NCBI GenBank assembly: GCA_003427395.1
Contig: BFEA01000769.1
Coordinates: forward strand, 376,846 to 401,199
Direction of reading: 5' to 3'
Source: Chara braunii
Lineage: Eukaryota; Streptophyta; Charophyceae; Charales; Characeae
Length of the DNA stretch: 24,354 nucleotides
This document shows, piece after piece, positions 15,619-24,354 of the stretch. The position numbers were made by a program, and so were the translations under genes. Position 1 is the stretch's first letter; each line of letters opens with the position of its first letter. The notes beneath the pieces were generated by a model. The model made no database searches, was not told where the DNA came from, and saw nothing but the letters and a program-made list of their open reading frames with translations.

Positions 15619-17093
15619 ATCATAACGGACTAATTGGGTGTTGAGTGCAATCGGGGCATCTTCTTCTTCTTCTGAAGAGATTCTGGAGAAAAGTTTCATG
15701 GGGATTCATCTTCTTCAATGTTGAATCGGGTGAGAAGAAGATTGCCAAGCGGCTATTACAGTGGCTCAGTATCGGATTGATCTGACGTTACTATTTCCGG
15801 AGAGCGCCTGATTCAGGAAAGGCAAGTGGAGTGGATTTCGCGAGACCCTGAAGGGGTTGCATAATCGCAATTTGGCTCTGAGTGGTGAAATTTGTCAGAG
15901 GGTGGTGAAGCACTGAGTGGCGGGAGCATCAGTGGATTGCGCCGGAATTGATTGGCCTACAGTGCGAATCAAGGTGTCAGTGGCGCTCTACCTTTGTCTT
16001 ACTGACAGAGTGCCGCCTGGTGAGATTCACGGAATCTGACACCCTGTGGTGAAGCGCCTCAGTCTCCTCTTCGGGATCAACAGGTTTCAGGAGATTCTGC
16101 ACGTGGAGTTCAAATGAACAATTTCTGAAAGAAAGTGGCAAGAAGTGGTGCAGACAGTCTGCCATAGCCCTATTTACACCACCTTCTACAACATTCCTTT
16201 GAAGTGAGTATGTTCTGTGCAGACCTCTGTGTGGCGAATTAGTACGGATTGTCAGAGTTGGAATTGATGGACTATCTATTAATGTAGGTCTAAAAATAGA
16301 TTGTCAGACTTCATGACAGCCATAGCCATCTTCTTCTCAGTTTCTCATAACTTAATGTATGTTGACTCTTTTCTCCTCAAATTTTGCCTGGGACTGCCTG
16401 ACAGCATTGCACTTGACACTCTATTCAACTTGTGAATTTTGTACTAGAAAAGTAGTGATACTGTAGATTATAATTTTGTGTTGAGCTTCCAGTCTATACT
16501 AGCTAGGGTCAGTCATAATTATAATTTTGTTCGTTAGAATTTCCCTTTGTCATTTATTTGTGAAGCGCAATCCTGTTATTCACCTCTGAGTGAAAATCGC
16601 CAGTCTCGAATTCAAGTATTTGAGTCCTTACAGTGAAAATTGTAAATCGCCAAACCCCAAGGTATAGCCGAGCGAGTCATCAGTGTCAGAAATTGAGTCC
16701 GAGTCACAAAGTGAGCAAATTTAGTAATCCGCTAAATCTTATTGGTCGGTGATAATCTGCATTCTGCTATCCTATCTCTCTTACTGACTGACGTTGTACT
16801 ACTGTGGGCACTGAAATTCTAGTGATCTTTCTGGGACACCTGAAATTGATTGTACTAACTCTAGAATGGTCCAGGGTTAGTGAAAAGGAAATCGAGTGAT
16901 TGATTTTGTTGGATGGGGTCTAACTGACGCCTGGCCTCCAGAGAAGGCTTCTAACCCCTACCGCTTGTTGCCCATTCACCTACACTAACACTGTGACGGA
17001 GGTGGTAGCAATTTTTGTAGTACGGCAGGGAAACAGATAATCGCTACTGACTCCTTTGGTATTGCCTCTCTTATTGTCGAACTGACTAGAGAA
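15619..17093 (+). other. Long untranslated leader of the retrotransposon
   Basis: About 1.48 kb between primer site and gag ATG with no protein motif in any frame and many stops. It probably contains packaging signals, but none can be pointed out. It is unusually long for such a leader. Confidence 0.55.
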
Positions 17094-18682
17094 ATGGTTG
17101 ACAAGGTTGCTCAACCTCAGCCCAAGGTTGCAAAACCAAAGAAGGAAGAGGGTGACTCTTCTCAGCCCTCTGGCCCTTCTGCAACCTTGGCTGAGATTCA
17201 GCAGAGAATGACGGAGGAGAAAGAAGAATTGTGTCAGTAGCAAGAGCTGATTGCAGCCTTGGAAAAACAGGAACAGGAAGAATAGAAAGTTGCAGTGGAT
17301 GTGTTCAGGAGAACGTATATGTTGGAGCAGATGGTCGGGCATGAGGTTGATGGACGTACCTCATAAATGAATAAGTGCATTGTTGAGTGGATCCATTTGG
17401 ACCACAAAGCAACCACCACTAATTTCACTAACCGGGATGAAAATATGGGGCGAATGGAAGATCGCCTCAAGAGAAAGGAAGCTCAGCAAGCTCAGATCCT
17501 CTCTAAGATGGATCAGATTTTTGCTCAGCTTCCACGTGCTGGCCTGACTACTCCCCTTCCATCCAGACATGTTTCTCCTCATAACTCCCCTTCTCGATCT
17601 ACCTATTCTCCATCACCACATCCATCACCACATCCATCTCCCAAGCCCACAGTCTCCAAGACCCCGACTCAGCCGGTGACCAGCGGATCTTTCCTAAGAT
17701 CCCAGCCCCCAACAAGTTCATAGGAGATAATCCCAAAGTGGATGTTGGGGACTGGGTCGTTGACGCAAGAGCCTACCTGAGAGGCTTCACCTGTGCTGAG
17801 GAGACAAAGGTCTCTACTATTCTGGGATCGTTGGATGGGCCGACTCTGAAATGGGCCACGTCCTCCTCCAACAGCCAGAACAGGTTGTTGGAAGGTTGAG
17901 CTTTCGAGCTGGGTGTGGCCGAACTTCTGCAGGCCATGGAGGAAAGATTTGCAGACAAGGAGCCGGCTCGCAAGGCCGCTGACCGGATTGCTCGCCTAGG
18001 TCAGCAGCGCTATTTAAGGTCACTCCAGAGTTTGTTTGCTGAGTTTGAGCAGCTCACCTCCACCCCAGGACTGGGCATGGCTGATGATGATCTGCTGACA
18101 AATTTTTGTAGGGCAGCGCCTGAGAAGTTCGCTGCGGCGCTTTATAGCTTTGGGTTTAAGGATTGAAGGTCCTTTGGCCGAGCAGCCTTGGATATGCTCC
18201 ATGTCCAAGCCCCTTCTTTAGATAGAAGGAGGGTCTTTCCCAAGGGCAGTAAAAAGGGAAAGGTTGCTTTTGTTCATGTGGGATCTGGATCAAAAAGTGA
18301 TGCAGATTCCCAACAATCTAGCCCACGTGCTAGGACTACCTCACCTCCTGCTGCAGACACTGCTACGGCCCTGGCTGATGCACTGTTGGGTGTGCTTAAG
18401 GGTAAGTTCCCTGCCACCAATACATCAACCAGTAGCAAGAAGGGGAAGGATAAGGGGCGCCCTCCTTCTACACCTTCCCAGAGACCTAACCTGCCACGAG
18501 ACATCCAAATGCCACCTGACCCACTTAATCCTTCCACCCTGCGCTGGCAAGACCTCAGGATCCAGGAAGGGGTTTGGAGGAGGAGGAAGGATAAGAGGGT
18601 CTGCCTGAGATGTGAGGGCGACCATTTTATGAAAAATTGCCCTTACATGCCAGGCCCTGGTTCACAGCGACCAAAAAACTAA
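17094..18682 (+). pseudogene. gag: coiled-coil/acidic N-terminus, capsid, zinc knuckle
   Basis: ATG at 17094 starts MVDKVAQPQPKVAKPKKEE. A Gln/Glu-rich helix region with three in-frame stops follows, then a Ser/Pro-rich linker (17540-17680). A frame change near 17690 leads to the capsid part: FPKIPAPNKFIGDNPKVDVG, a W..ARAYLRG segment, ILGSLDGPTLKWA, and MEERFADKEPARKAADRIAR, typical of the retrotransposon gag domain. Near the end CLRCEGDHFMKNC is the nucleocapsid zinc knuckle. Its spacing is C-x2-C-x3-H-x4-C, one residue short of the usual x4 before His. The protein ends 15 residues later at TAA (18680-18682), right after the A_AAA_AAC heptamer. Further stops lie at about 17899 and 18164. 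Gag would form the particle that packages element RNA. Confidence 0.87.
18673..18679 (+). promoter_or_regulatory. Putative programmed -1 frameshift site A_AAA_AAC
   Basis: Gag codons read CCA AAA AAC TAA. The heptamer AAAAAAC fits X XXY YYZ in the gag frame, directly before the stop. Slipping back one base continues with CTA AAG CAG, which is exactly the frame that carries the protease motif. An 8-bp stem (GCAG-AACT with AGTT-CTGC, one bulged C, loop of six C) lies at 18697-18719, starting 17 nt downstream. This spacing is longer than the usual 5-9 nt. Confidence 0.6.
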
Positions 18683-19240
18683 AGCAGTCTCTAGAGGCAG
18701 CAACTCCCCCCAGTTCTGCAATTTCATCTTCAGACAAAGGTGAACTTGTAGTTGCTTTAGTAGATAGGTCACCGGAATTAGGAGTTGTAGGGATAGCATC
18801 CTTTGTATATGAGGATGGTGACCCCAATCAGGAATTGGAGGAGCATGAGACTCAAATGTTTGCTTCCCTCTTCCTTTAGCTGAAGGAGAAGAGGAAAACC
18901 AAATCTGAACTCATCCTGCTTCAGCCCCTGATCAACCAGACCAGGATCAAGGGTCTATTCGACTGTGGGGCTACTCGGAACTTCATGACTCCCAGGGCAG
19001 TGCAAAAATTTAATCTGAACTTAAAGATAGTGAAGTTGGAGAAACCTTTAAAGGTCCATACTGGAGATTCCTCCACGGTCACAATCAGGGAAAGGTCAGT
19101 GGAATTCCTGTGACCTTCGACACTCGTGGAGAAGTTAGACAGTCTGAAATTCTACATATTCCCTGATCTACACTTTGATCTCGTCTTTTCCATACAGTGG
19201 CTGCAGGCAACCAACCCTAGGATTGACTGGAAGATCCCTA
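18680..19240 (+). pseudogene. Retropepsin-type aspartic protease of pol
   Basis: In the -1 frame after gag a Ser/Glu-rich linker runs to a stop at 18877. Then RIKGLFDCGATRNFM appears, with the catalytic Asp at 18961 in an F-D-C-G-A context where DSGA or DTGA is more usual. A downstream LHFDLVFSIQWLQATNPRIDW-like block (after a stop near 19111) matches the part that follows the protease active site in plant gypsy elements. The enzyme would cleave Gag-Pol. The stops show that this copy is inactive. Confidence 0.78.
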
Positions 19241-19378
19241 AGGTTGAGCTGCCCAATCAGCAGGGGGTGTATCAGCAATGCATGTTGGCTGTTCAACACC
19301 ATCCCAAAACTAGTTGCTACTGTCTAAAAGCAACAAACTTTCATCCTCCCTCACGCAAGTACACCATGAGCACCTGTT

Positions 19379-20135
19379 TTGCCCTTGGTCAAACAAACAA
19401 ATGCAGTTTCTGCTTCCTGTCCCTCAGAGGTTCGGCAGGTTGTGAACAACTATGCAGATTTGTCGCAGGAACCTTTGGGTTTACCCCATATGCCTACCAA
19501 GCATCACATCGAGCTATTGCCTGGATCGACCCCTCCAAACGACCGGATCTCCAGGATGTCCCCTGCTGAGCTTGATGAGCTCAGAAAGCAGCTTGAGACC
19601 CTGACCAGCAAGGGTTGAATCCGACGCAACACTTCTGAATTCGGTGCACGTGTTCTCTTTGTTCCCCAAGGGAATGGCGAATTCAAAATGTGTGTGGATT
19701 ACAAAGGTCTCAACAAGATCACGAAAAAGAGTACAAAGCCTCTCCCTCGTATTGATGATTTGTTGGATATGGTGCAGGGTTGTACCCTATTCAGCAAAGT
19801 CGATCTCAAATCTGGGTATCACCAGATTGAGATGGCAGAGGAGCATGTCCATAACACAGCCTTCAAAACCAGGTATGTACTTATTGAGTACCTGGTGATG
19901 CCATTTGGACCTTGCAACACACCTGACACCTTCCAGACAGAGATGCACCGCATCTTCAGGCCTTACCTGGACAAGTTTATGGTTGTCTACCTGGATGATA
20001 CCCTGGTGTTCAGCAAAACAATCATCCTTTGGAGTTCCCTCTGTCATCTATCTGGGTCATGTAATTTATGGAGATGGTTTGGCCCTTGAAGCAGCAAAGA
20101 TTGTTGCTATTCACTTGACCTCAAACAGTTAGGGA
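19379..20135 (+). pseudogene. Reverse transcriptase, with internal deletion
   Basis: The frame runs HHIELLPGSTPPNDRISRMS, then LTSKG-stop-IRR (a Trp codon normally sits there, so TGG became TGA), FKMCVDYKGLNKITKKS, KVDLKSGYHQIEMAEEH with the first catalytic Asp, VMPFGPCNTPDTFQTEM, and VVYLDDTLVFSK with the YLDD active-site pair at 19988-19999. Right after FSKT the sequence jumps, in another frame, to FGVPSVIYLGHVIYGDG, which normally lies about 30 residues later. This points to a deletion around 20020 that removed part of the thumb-side segment. A connection segment (VRDVRSFMGLASY, TNLTKKDTPFLW) follows at 20130-20250. The polymerase core is otherwise clear. Confidence 0.92.
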
Positions 20136-20329
20136 TGTACGGTCCTTCATGGGCTTAGCATCCTACTAAAGAAAGTTCGTCATAAACTTTTTTGCAATAG
20201 CTGCACCCTTGACTAACCTGACAAAGAAAGACACTCCTTTCCTTTGGTCCAATCACTATCAATTGGCATTTACACGAATCAAAAAGGCCTTGACTCGTGC
20301 TCCTGTATTGAATCTTTTTTACCCCACTC

Positions 20330-20710
20330 TATCGTTCCTTTTGACTATTGATGCTAGTCAATATGGCATTGGGGTCGTACTTCAGCAAGATGATGGGACT
20401 GGTCTAGGCCTACAGAGTATATGAGCAAGAAGATCAAGACCCAAAAGTTGCAGGATTCCACCTACGAGAAATAGCTATACGCTCTTGTGTGCTCGCTCAA
20501 GAATTAGAAACATTTCCTCCTGGGTTGATACTTCAGGATCTTTTCAGATCACTCCACCCTGTGGTGAATGAATACCAGGGAGAACTGAATGACAAGCTGG
20601 CACGCTATATTCAGTTCATCGATCTCTTCAACTTTGAACTAAAACACAAGAAGGGTTGCTACAACAAAGTAGCAGATGCCCTCTCTCGTAGGTCTGACAC
20701 TTTTGCAACT
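20330..20710 (+). pseudogene. RNase H domain of pol, interrupted by stops
   Basis: LLTIDASQYGIGVVLQQDDG at about 20337 includes the first catalytic Asp, which the first gypsy copy has lost. In another frame the middle reads SLKN-stop-KHFLLG-stop-YFRIFSDHSTLW, where Trp and Arg codons became TAG and TGA, with the Asp of SDHSTL retained. The end FELKHKKGCYNKVADALSRR returns to an open frame (20489-20842). At least two frame changes occur. Confidence 0.88.
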
Positions 20711-20924
20711 ATCTCTTCTACTCACTCCTTTGGAGAGGAAACCCGCCAGACCATTGCCCAACTTTTGCCTCAGGACCCGACTTATGGGCCCATTGTGGGA
20801 ATCCGCAAGCAGATCCAAATTTTGAACCACGTTATGCCCTAAGTTCAGGCTTGTTGTACACCTACACCAATGGGAGGAACGCTTGTGCATCCCTCAGGAC
20901 CAGCCGCTCAGAACACTGCTAATG

Positions 20925-21596
20925 TCAAAGTGTCAGGATGCACATGGTCACTTTGGGTTCCTAAAGTCCTATGCAGCCGTGTCGCAACGCTTTTTCGGGA
21001 AGGAGATGTGGAATGATCTGCTGCGCTATATCAAAACCTGCGAACTATGTTAGAGGAACAAGGTTCAACAACGACCTCCTCTTAGCTTGCTCACACCCCT
21101 ACCCATACCTGGGGGTCCTGCTGAATTTGTGTCTATTGACTTCACAGACTTGGGCAGAACCACCCCCCGTGGCATGTGTCAGGTAATGGTATGTGTTGAC
21201 AGGTTTTTCAAGTACGCAGAGTTCATCCCATTGCCAAAAGAGGCTAGGGTTCCCACCGTGAGGGCAGCATTTGCTGAGAGGTGGGTAACTCACCATGGAC
21301 CGCCCACTTCCATAGTCAACGATAGAGATCCTCGAATTTGTAGCAGTGAGTGGCAATCCCACTGCAAAGATTATTTGCATTCACGTCTGGACATGACTTT
21401 TGGTCGTCATCCTGAAGCTAATGGACAGGCTGAAGTGATGAACCAGATTCTATTCCAACTATTGCGTCATGTCATCTCACCAGATCAACACCACTGGGAT
21501 CTCCACTTGTCTCGTGCACAGCTTGTGTATAACACCTCGGTCTACTCGTCAACTGGGTTCACCCCTTACCGGCTGCATTGGGGCCGTGAACCATGA
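20925..21596 (+). pseudogene. Integrase, zinc-binding and catalytic core
   Basis: The zinc-binding start is split between frames: DAHGHFGFLKSYAA (His pair, about 20938) and KTCELC followed by a stop (Cys pair, about 21040). The core frame from 21087 is uninterrupted for 169 codons. It holds all three catalytic residues: Asp in EFVSIDFTDLG, Asp in SIVNDRDPRIC, Glu in HPEANGQAEVMN. It ends TGFTPYRLHWGREP with a stop at 21594. Order and spacing fit the family. Confidence 0.92.
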
Positions 21597-22249
21597 CAAC
21601 CTCTTGACGATCTCATCAACAAGGCTTGGTCTGACCCGACTCCTGGGACTGCCGAGTTCGCCCGACAAAACATTGTAGACGTGGAAAGGACACGTGCCTC
21701 CTGGGACTGCTGAGTTTGCCCGGCAGTACAGAGTAGAAGTGGAAAGGGCACGTGCCAACTTGTTCAAAGCCCAAAAGGCAATGATTGAACAAGCTAATCG
21801 GCACCGGCGTCCTTCCCCCATCTGTATCGGCGAGCATGTCTAGGTTGCCAGTTCAATATCCCTCCAAAGTTTTTGCCAAGTTACTTGGGTCGGTGGCAGG
21901 TGCTAGATACAGTAGGCTTTGATCCTTTTGGCCCGTTGTATGTCATTGATGTCCCGCTGCATCTGCAGACCTATCCGAGCTTTCATACATCCAAGTTGTT
22001 ACCTTTCACACCACCTGATGCATACCCTGACCGGCCCCCTCAATTTGGACCACCTATACCTGGTCGCGGGTATGAGGTAGAGTCAATTGAAGATGAGTGG
22101 GGCACAGACCTCGATCCTTTCAGCCTCATTCTAAGGACCGCTGGTTTCCGCGGAAGGAACTTCTCAAGACAGCAAAGTCGGTAATTTTAAAGTATGCGGC
22201 GGCTCAAAAGGGATCACTTCCTCGGCGACCTCCTCGATTACACCCTTAG
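21597..22249 (+). pseudogene. Integrase C-terminus: GPF/Y-like module and terminal RKELL segment
   Basis: After a 58-bp tandem duplication (21641-21756) that breaks the frame, the open frame from 21873 reads LGRWQVLDTVGFDPFGPLYV, then FHTSKLLPF and RGYEVESIEDEWGTDL. YEVESI-type segments often begin a chromodomain, but the rest is missing or shifted. In another frame DRWFPRKELLKTAKS leads to a TAG at 22247, equivalent to the WFTR-ELL and WFSRKELL ends of the other two elements. Confidence 0.75.
21641..21756 (+). repeat. 58-bp tandem duplication inside integrase
   Basis: TCCTGGGACTGC-GAGTT at 21641 recurs at 21699. Both copies run through GTGGAAAGG-CACGTGCC. Since 58 is not a multiple of 3, it shifts the frame. 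Confidence 0.93.
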
Positions 22250-22269
22250 CTCGGAGGTCCTTGCTCCCC

Positions 22270-22280
22270 GGGGGGGTAAG
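22270..22280 (+). other. Polypurine tract of the third element
   Basis: GGGGGGGTAAG ends two bases before the 3' LTR start TGTAATGAC. This is the expected place for plus-strand priming. Confidence 0.6.
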
Positions 22281-22282
22281 TC

Positions 22283-22774
22283 TGTAATGACTTGCTGATT
22301 TGGCTGCTGCGTTTGTCTGCGACGTTGTACAATACAATTTAAGAACCGATTTGTAATTTTGTTTTCACTAAGGGTTAACAGTGACATCCGCCAGGGAAGG
22401 AAACTCGTGAGGGACATAATTGCAAATTTGCAGAATTTCAGGCCCGCACTAATCCAAATTTCCTCCAGTCACCCTAACTGCAAATAGCAGACCCAGGCTA
22501 CCACTAGAACAGACAGGCCTACGGGCCTACGCTGATAGACGGGTCCTATAGCCTATAGCCGGGTAGGGAGAGACCCTAGAGGCCGAAACTGAAACGGTAC
22601 CAGTTGGTCCAGTCCGAGTCTAGGTCTAGGCTGAACTATTAATAGGATGGAGTCAGTCTGCTGAAGGTTTTTCCATTTTGACTTTCGGGTTTTGTTTTGC
22701 CAGGAGGCGTGAGCTAAGCCGACGAAGGAAGGAAGGTGACGATTGACTGCAGTCGGCATCCTGAATCCCTCGTC
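22283..22774 (+). repeat. 3' LTR, truncated
   Basis: Starts TGTAATGACTTGCTG and matches the 5' LTR up to CCCTCGTC at 22774, then diverges completely. About 237 bases of the LTR, and with them any target duplication, are missing. Confidence 0.88.
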
Positions 22775-23969
22775 AGAGGACAACCATAGCCAGACATCTG
22801 GGGCCGGTGTAGGGGCCTTACCCTGATGGACTTTTCGAGCCTCAGTCGACCCCACTGCGGGTCCCATTTGGCTCGACCCACCCACGCTCACGCTCAGGGT
22901 GCGGGTCGTTCGTCCCAGGGGCAACCCCACCTAGTGCTATGAGATGGATGGGGATGGGCCTTGTGCGAGAGGGCTTTACATTGTGGGATGTAGCTTTGCT
23001 CTAGCGTCAAGATGGTAGCTCTTTGGTCACTCGCGGCGTCTTCTTGATTCATTTAAGTCTGACCAGGCAATTGCTCTTTCCAATACTCAGGCAGTCCAGG
23101 GAGTTCGTTGAGAGTTTGTCTTCTTACCGTGCGCAGGCCAAGTGTCATCCATTGGGCCACACACCTTTTCACTAGGTCTAGTGGCTCGGGACAGCCCCGG
23201 CAGCATCCTTGGGGTAGGGCGGCCTCGCCCGGACCCCTAACCGCTATAGTTTTTTTGCGATAGCCACTAGCATCGCATCGGCTATCCAAGACCGCCCTTA
23301 GTCTTTTCAGGGGTCGCATTACACATGAGAGAGACATTTCATGCAACCTCCACACAAACCAAGTCCATGCATCATCCATCCACCCAAGCGCCCGGTCTCA
23401 ACTCATCCCGTGTCCATGGCTTAAGCCGGATCCAAGTCCTTTCCTTAGCCAATCTCCCACCCTAGTCCTCATCCACGGGTCCAGCCCCGTCCAAACCGTC
23501 CCTAGCTACTCACCTGCGCAAGACCACACAAGACAAATGACCAAGTACAATCCCCATTGGGGTCAACACATCGTCCCCTTCCCGCACTCCTAAGTTGTCT
23601 TTGCCTTCCATTTCCCCTTATGAGTTCCCTCCCCTTTCACACAGGCAAGCATGCGATCGCCTCAGTCATGCATTCCGGGAGGATGGTTGATTCAAACTGA
23701 CCTCTTTCAAAAACAACACTCCTTTTTCTTTCACAAATGGTCTCAATAGCCTCGTATCCTTTCCTTCTTGGTGGCACAAGGGACCGGCAACCCTTCCCTT
23801 GCCCTCGCTTTCCACCAAGTGAGGACCAAGTTCCTTTCCGTTCGTTCCCTGACAATGTAACAGGTGAGGGTAGAGGTTAGTCACATGCCATGGAGTTGGA
23901 AGGGGTGACGGAACGGTCAAGGGTTAATAGTTTTTGGAGGAATGGAGGAAGACGGAGGGAGAGGGAGAG

Positions 23970-23974
<5 letters not shown>
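22775..23974. other. 1.2 kb without recognisable gene
   Basis: C-rich on the plus strand with repeated CCATCCACCC and CCAAGTCC-like words. A minus-strand frame at 23053-23379 (108 codons, Cys- and Arg-rich) is the longest but shows no known motif. A 7-bp stem GATAGCC...GGCTATC lies at about 23259-23287. It could be part of another repeat. Confidence 0.5.
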
Positions 23975-24033
<59 letters not shown>

Positions 24034-24071
24034 GAGAGCGAGAGAGCGAGAGAGAGAGAGAGAGAGAGAGA
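23975..24071. repeat. (GA)n microsatellite
   Basis: GA repeats interrupted by single C bases at 24021, 24039 and 24047, with a purine-rich lead-in from 23941. Confidence 0.95.
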
Positions 24072-24180
24072 ACAAGAAGCTTCACATCCTAATCGACTTT
24101 GCTCATTGACTTACCCTATCCGATCCTACCCGAGGTCCCGTGCGTCCCCCTTGCGACTCTCTCCCCCTAAGACTTTCGGG

Positions 24181-24354
24181 TGGACGGGCGTAGGTGATGA
24201 AGGAGGAAGGAGGGTTGAGGGCGGTCGGCTATGGTGGACGGGTGTGGGTCATGAAGGAGGAAGAGGGTTTGGAGGTGGTCGGCTATGGTGGACGGGTGTG
24301 GGTGATGGAGGAAGAAGAAGGGTTGGAGGTGGTCGGCTATGGTGGACGGGTGTG
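24181..24354. repeat. 54-bp minisatellite at the window edge
   Basis: Units start at 24181, 24235 and 24289, with a fourth beginning at 24343 and cut by the window end. Each begins TGGACGGG.GT and ends GGTCGGCTATGG. The period equals 18 codons and the frame starting at 24181 has no stop (units begin WTGVG and end GGRLW). At least one minus-strand frame is also open, so coding is not shown. Confidence 0.92.

Larger units (their letters stand above)
14871..22774 (+). mobile_element. Third Ty3/gypsy LTR retrotransposon, near full structure but decayed
   Basis: The order is 5' LTR, primer-binding site, long leader, gag, protease, reverse transcriptase, RNase H, integrase, polypurine tract, truncated 3' LTR. 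RNase H before integrase identifies Ty3/gypsy. The LTRs differ at roughly one base in ten by eye over their first 370 bases, so the insertion is old. Pol has several stops, frameshifts and a deletion inside reverse transcriptase, so this copy cannot move by itself. Confidence 0.92.

Noticed and set aside
23053-23379. 108-codon minus-strand frame as a gene
   Set aside because: No motif, no splice or start context, and opposing frames of similar length are common in this C-rich stretch.

Overview
The window looks like repeat-rich nuclear DNA from a green plant-lineage eukaryote. I infer a streptophyte alga of the Chara type. The grounds are a U6 snRNA-like copy with the plant-type 3' half, one exon of a plant-style ABCB transporter, several decayed Ty3/gypsy retrotransposons with plant-like LTR architecture, and long simple repeats. 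This assignment rests on pattern memory, not on a search. No complete protein gene is present. Only one host coding piece is convincing, and one further exon is speculative.

Layout. 1-290: microsatellites (CT, CA, AT). 381-479 (-): U6 snRNA-like copy, probably a pseudogene. 890-1400: remnant of a LINE ORF2 C-terminus, ending in a tract of alternating purine and pyrimidine. 1640-2285: a foldback-like unit with long imperfect inverted arms. 2365-2507: CT tract. 2951-3792 and 5184-5426: tandem repeats of about 160 bp next to an ABCB exon on the minus strand (5268-5426). Some of these repeats copy the exon's 3' end and splice donor. A 1383-bp non-autonomous hAT-like transposon (3793-5175) sits in this repeat. 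It has 9-bp terminal inverted repeats and an 8-bp target duplication, and it carries a large TTC/TCG tract and a minisatellite.

5940-10640: another array of about 160-bp repeats, split by a minus-strand Ty3/gypsy element (6140-10176, target duplication CATT). Joining the two flanks restores a repeat unit. The element has lost everything between the start of gag and RNase H, and a 39-bp module with inverted ends lies at the junction. 11477-12682: a second gypsy remnant (+), reduced to LTR pieces and the integrase C-terminus. 13041-13278: 34-bp minisatellite. 14014-14050: a run of 37 G. 14293-14423: possible orphan exon.

14871-22774: the best-preserved retroelement (+). It has a 730-bp 5' LTR, an initiator-Met-tRNA primer site, gag with a zinc knuckle, protease, reverse transcriptase, RNase H, integrase and a truncated 3' LTR. 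Gag ends at a stop codon directly after a perfect A_AAA_AAC heptamer, and the -1 frame at that point is the protease frame. This suggests that Gag-Pol was made by programmed -1 frameshifting. 22775-23974 holds nothing I recognise. The right edge has a GA tract and a 54-bp minisatellite that continues past the window.

The elements do not form a pathway. They form a layered insertion history: retroelements and a DNA transposon placed in local tandem repeats and probably in long introns of host genes, followed by deletion and point decay.
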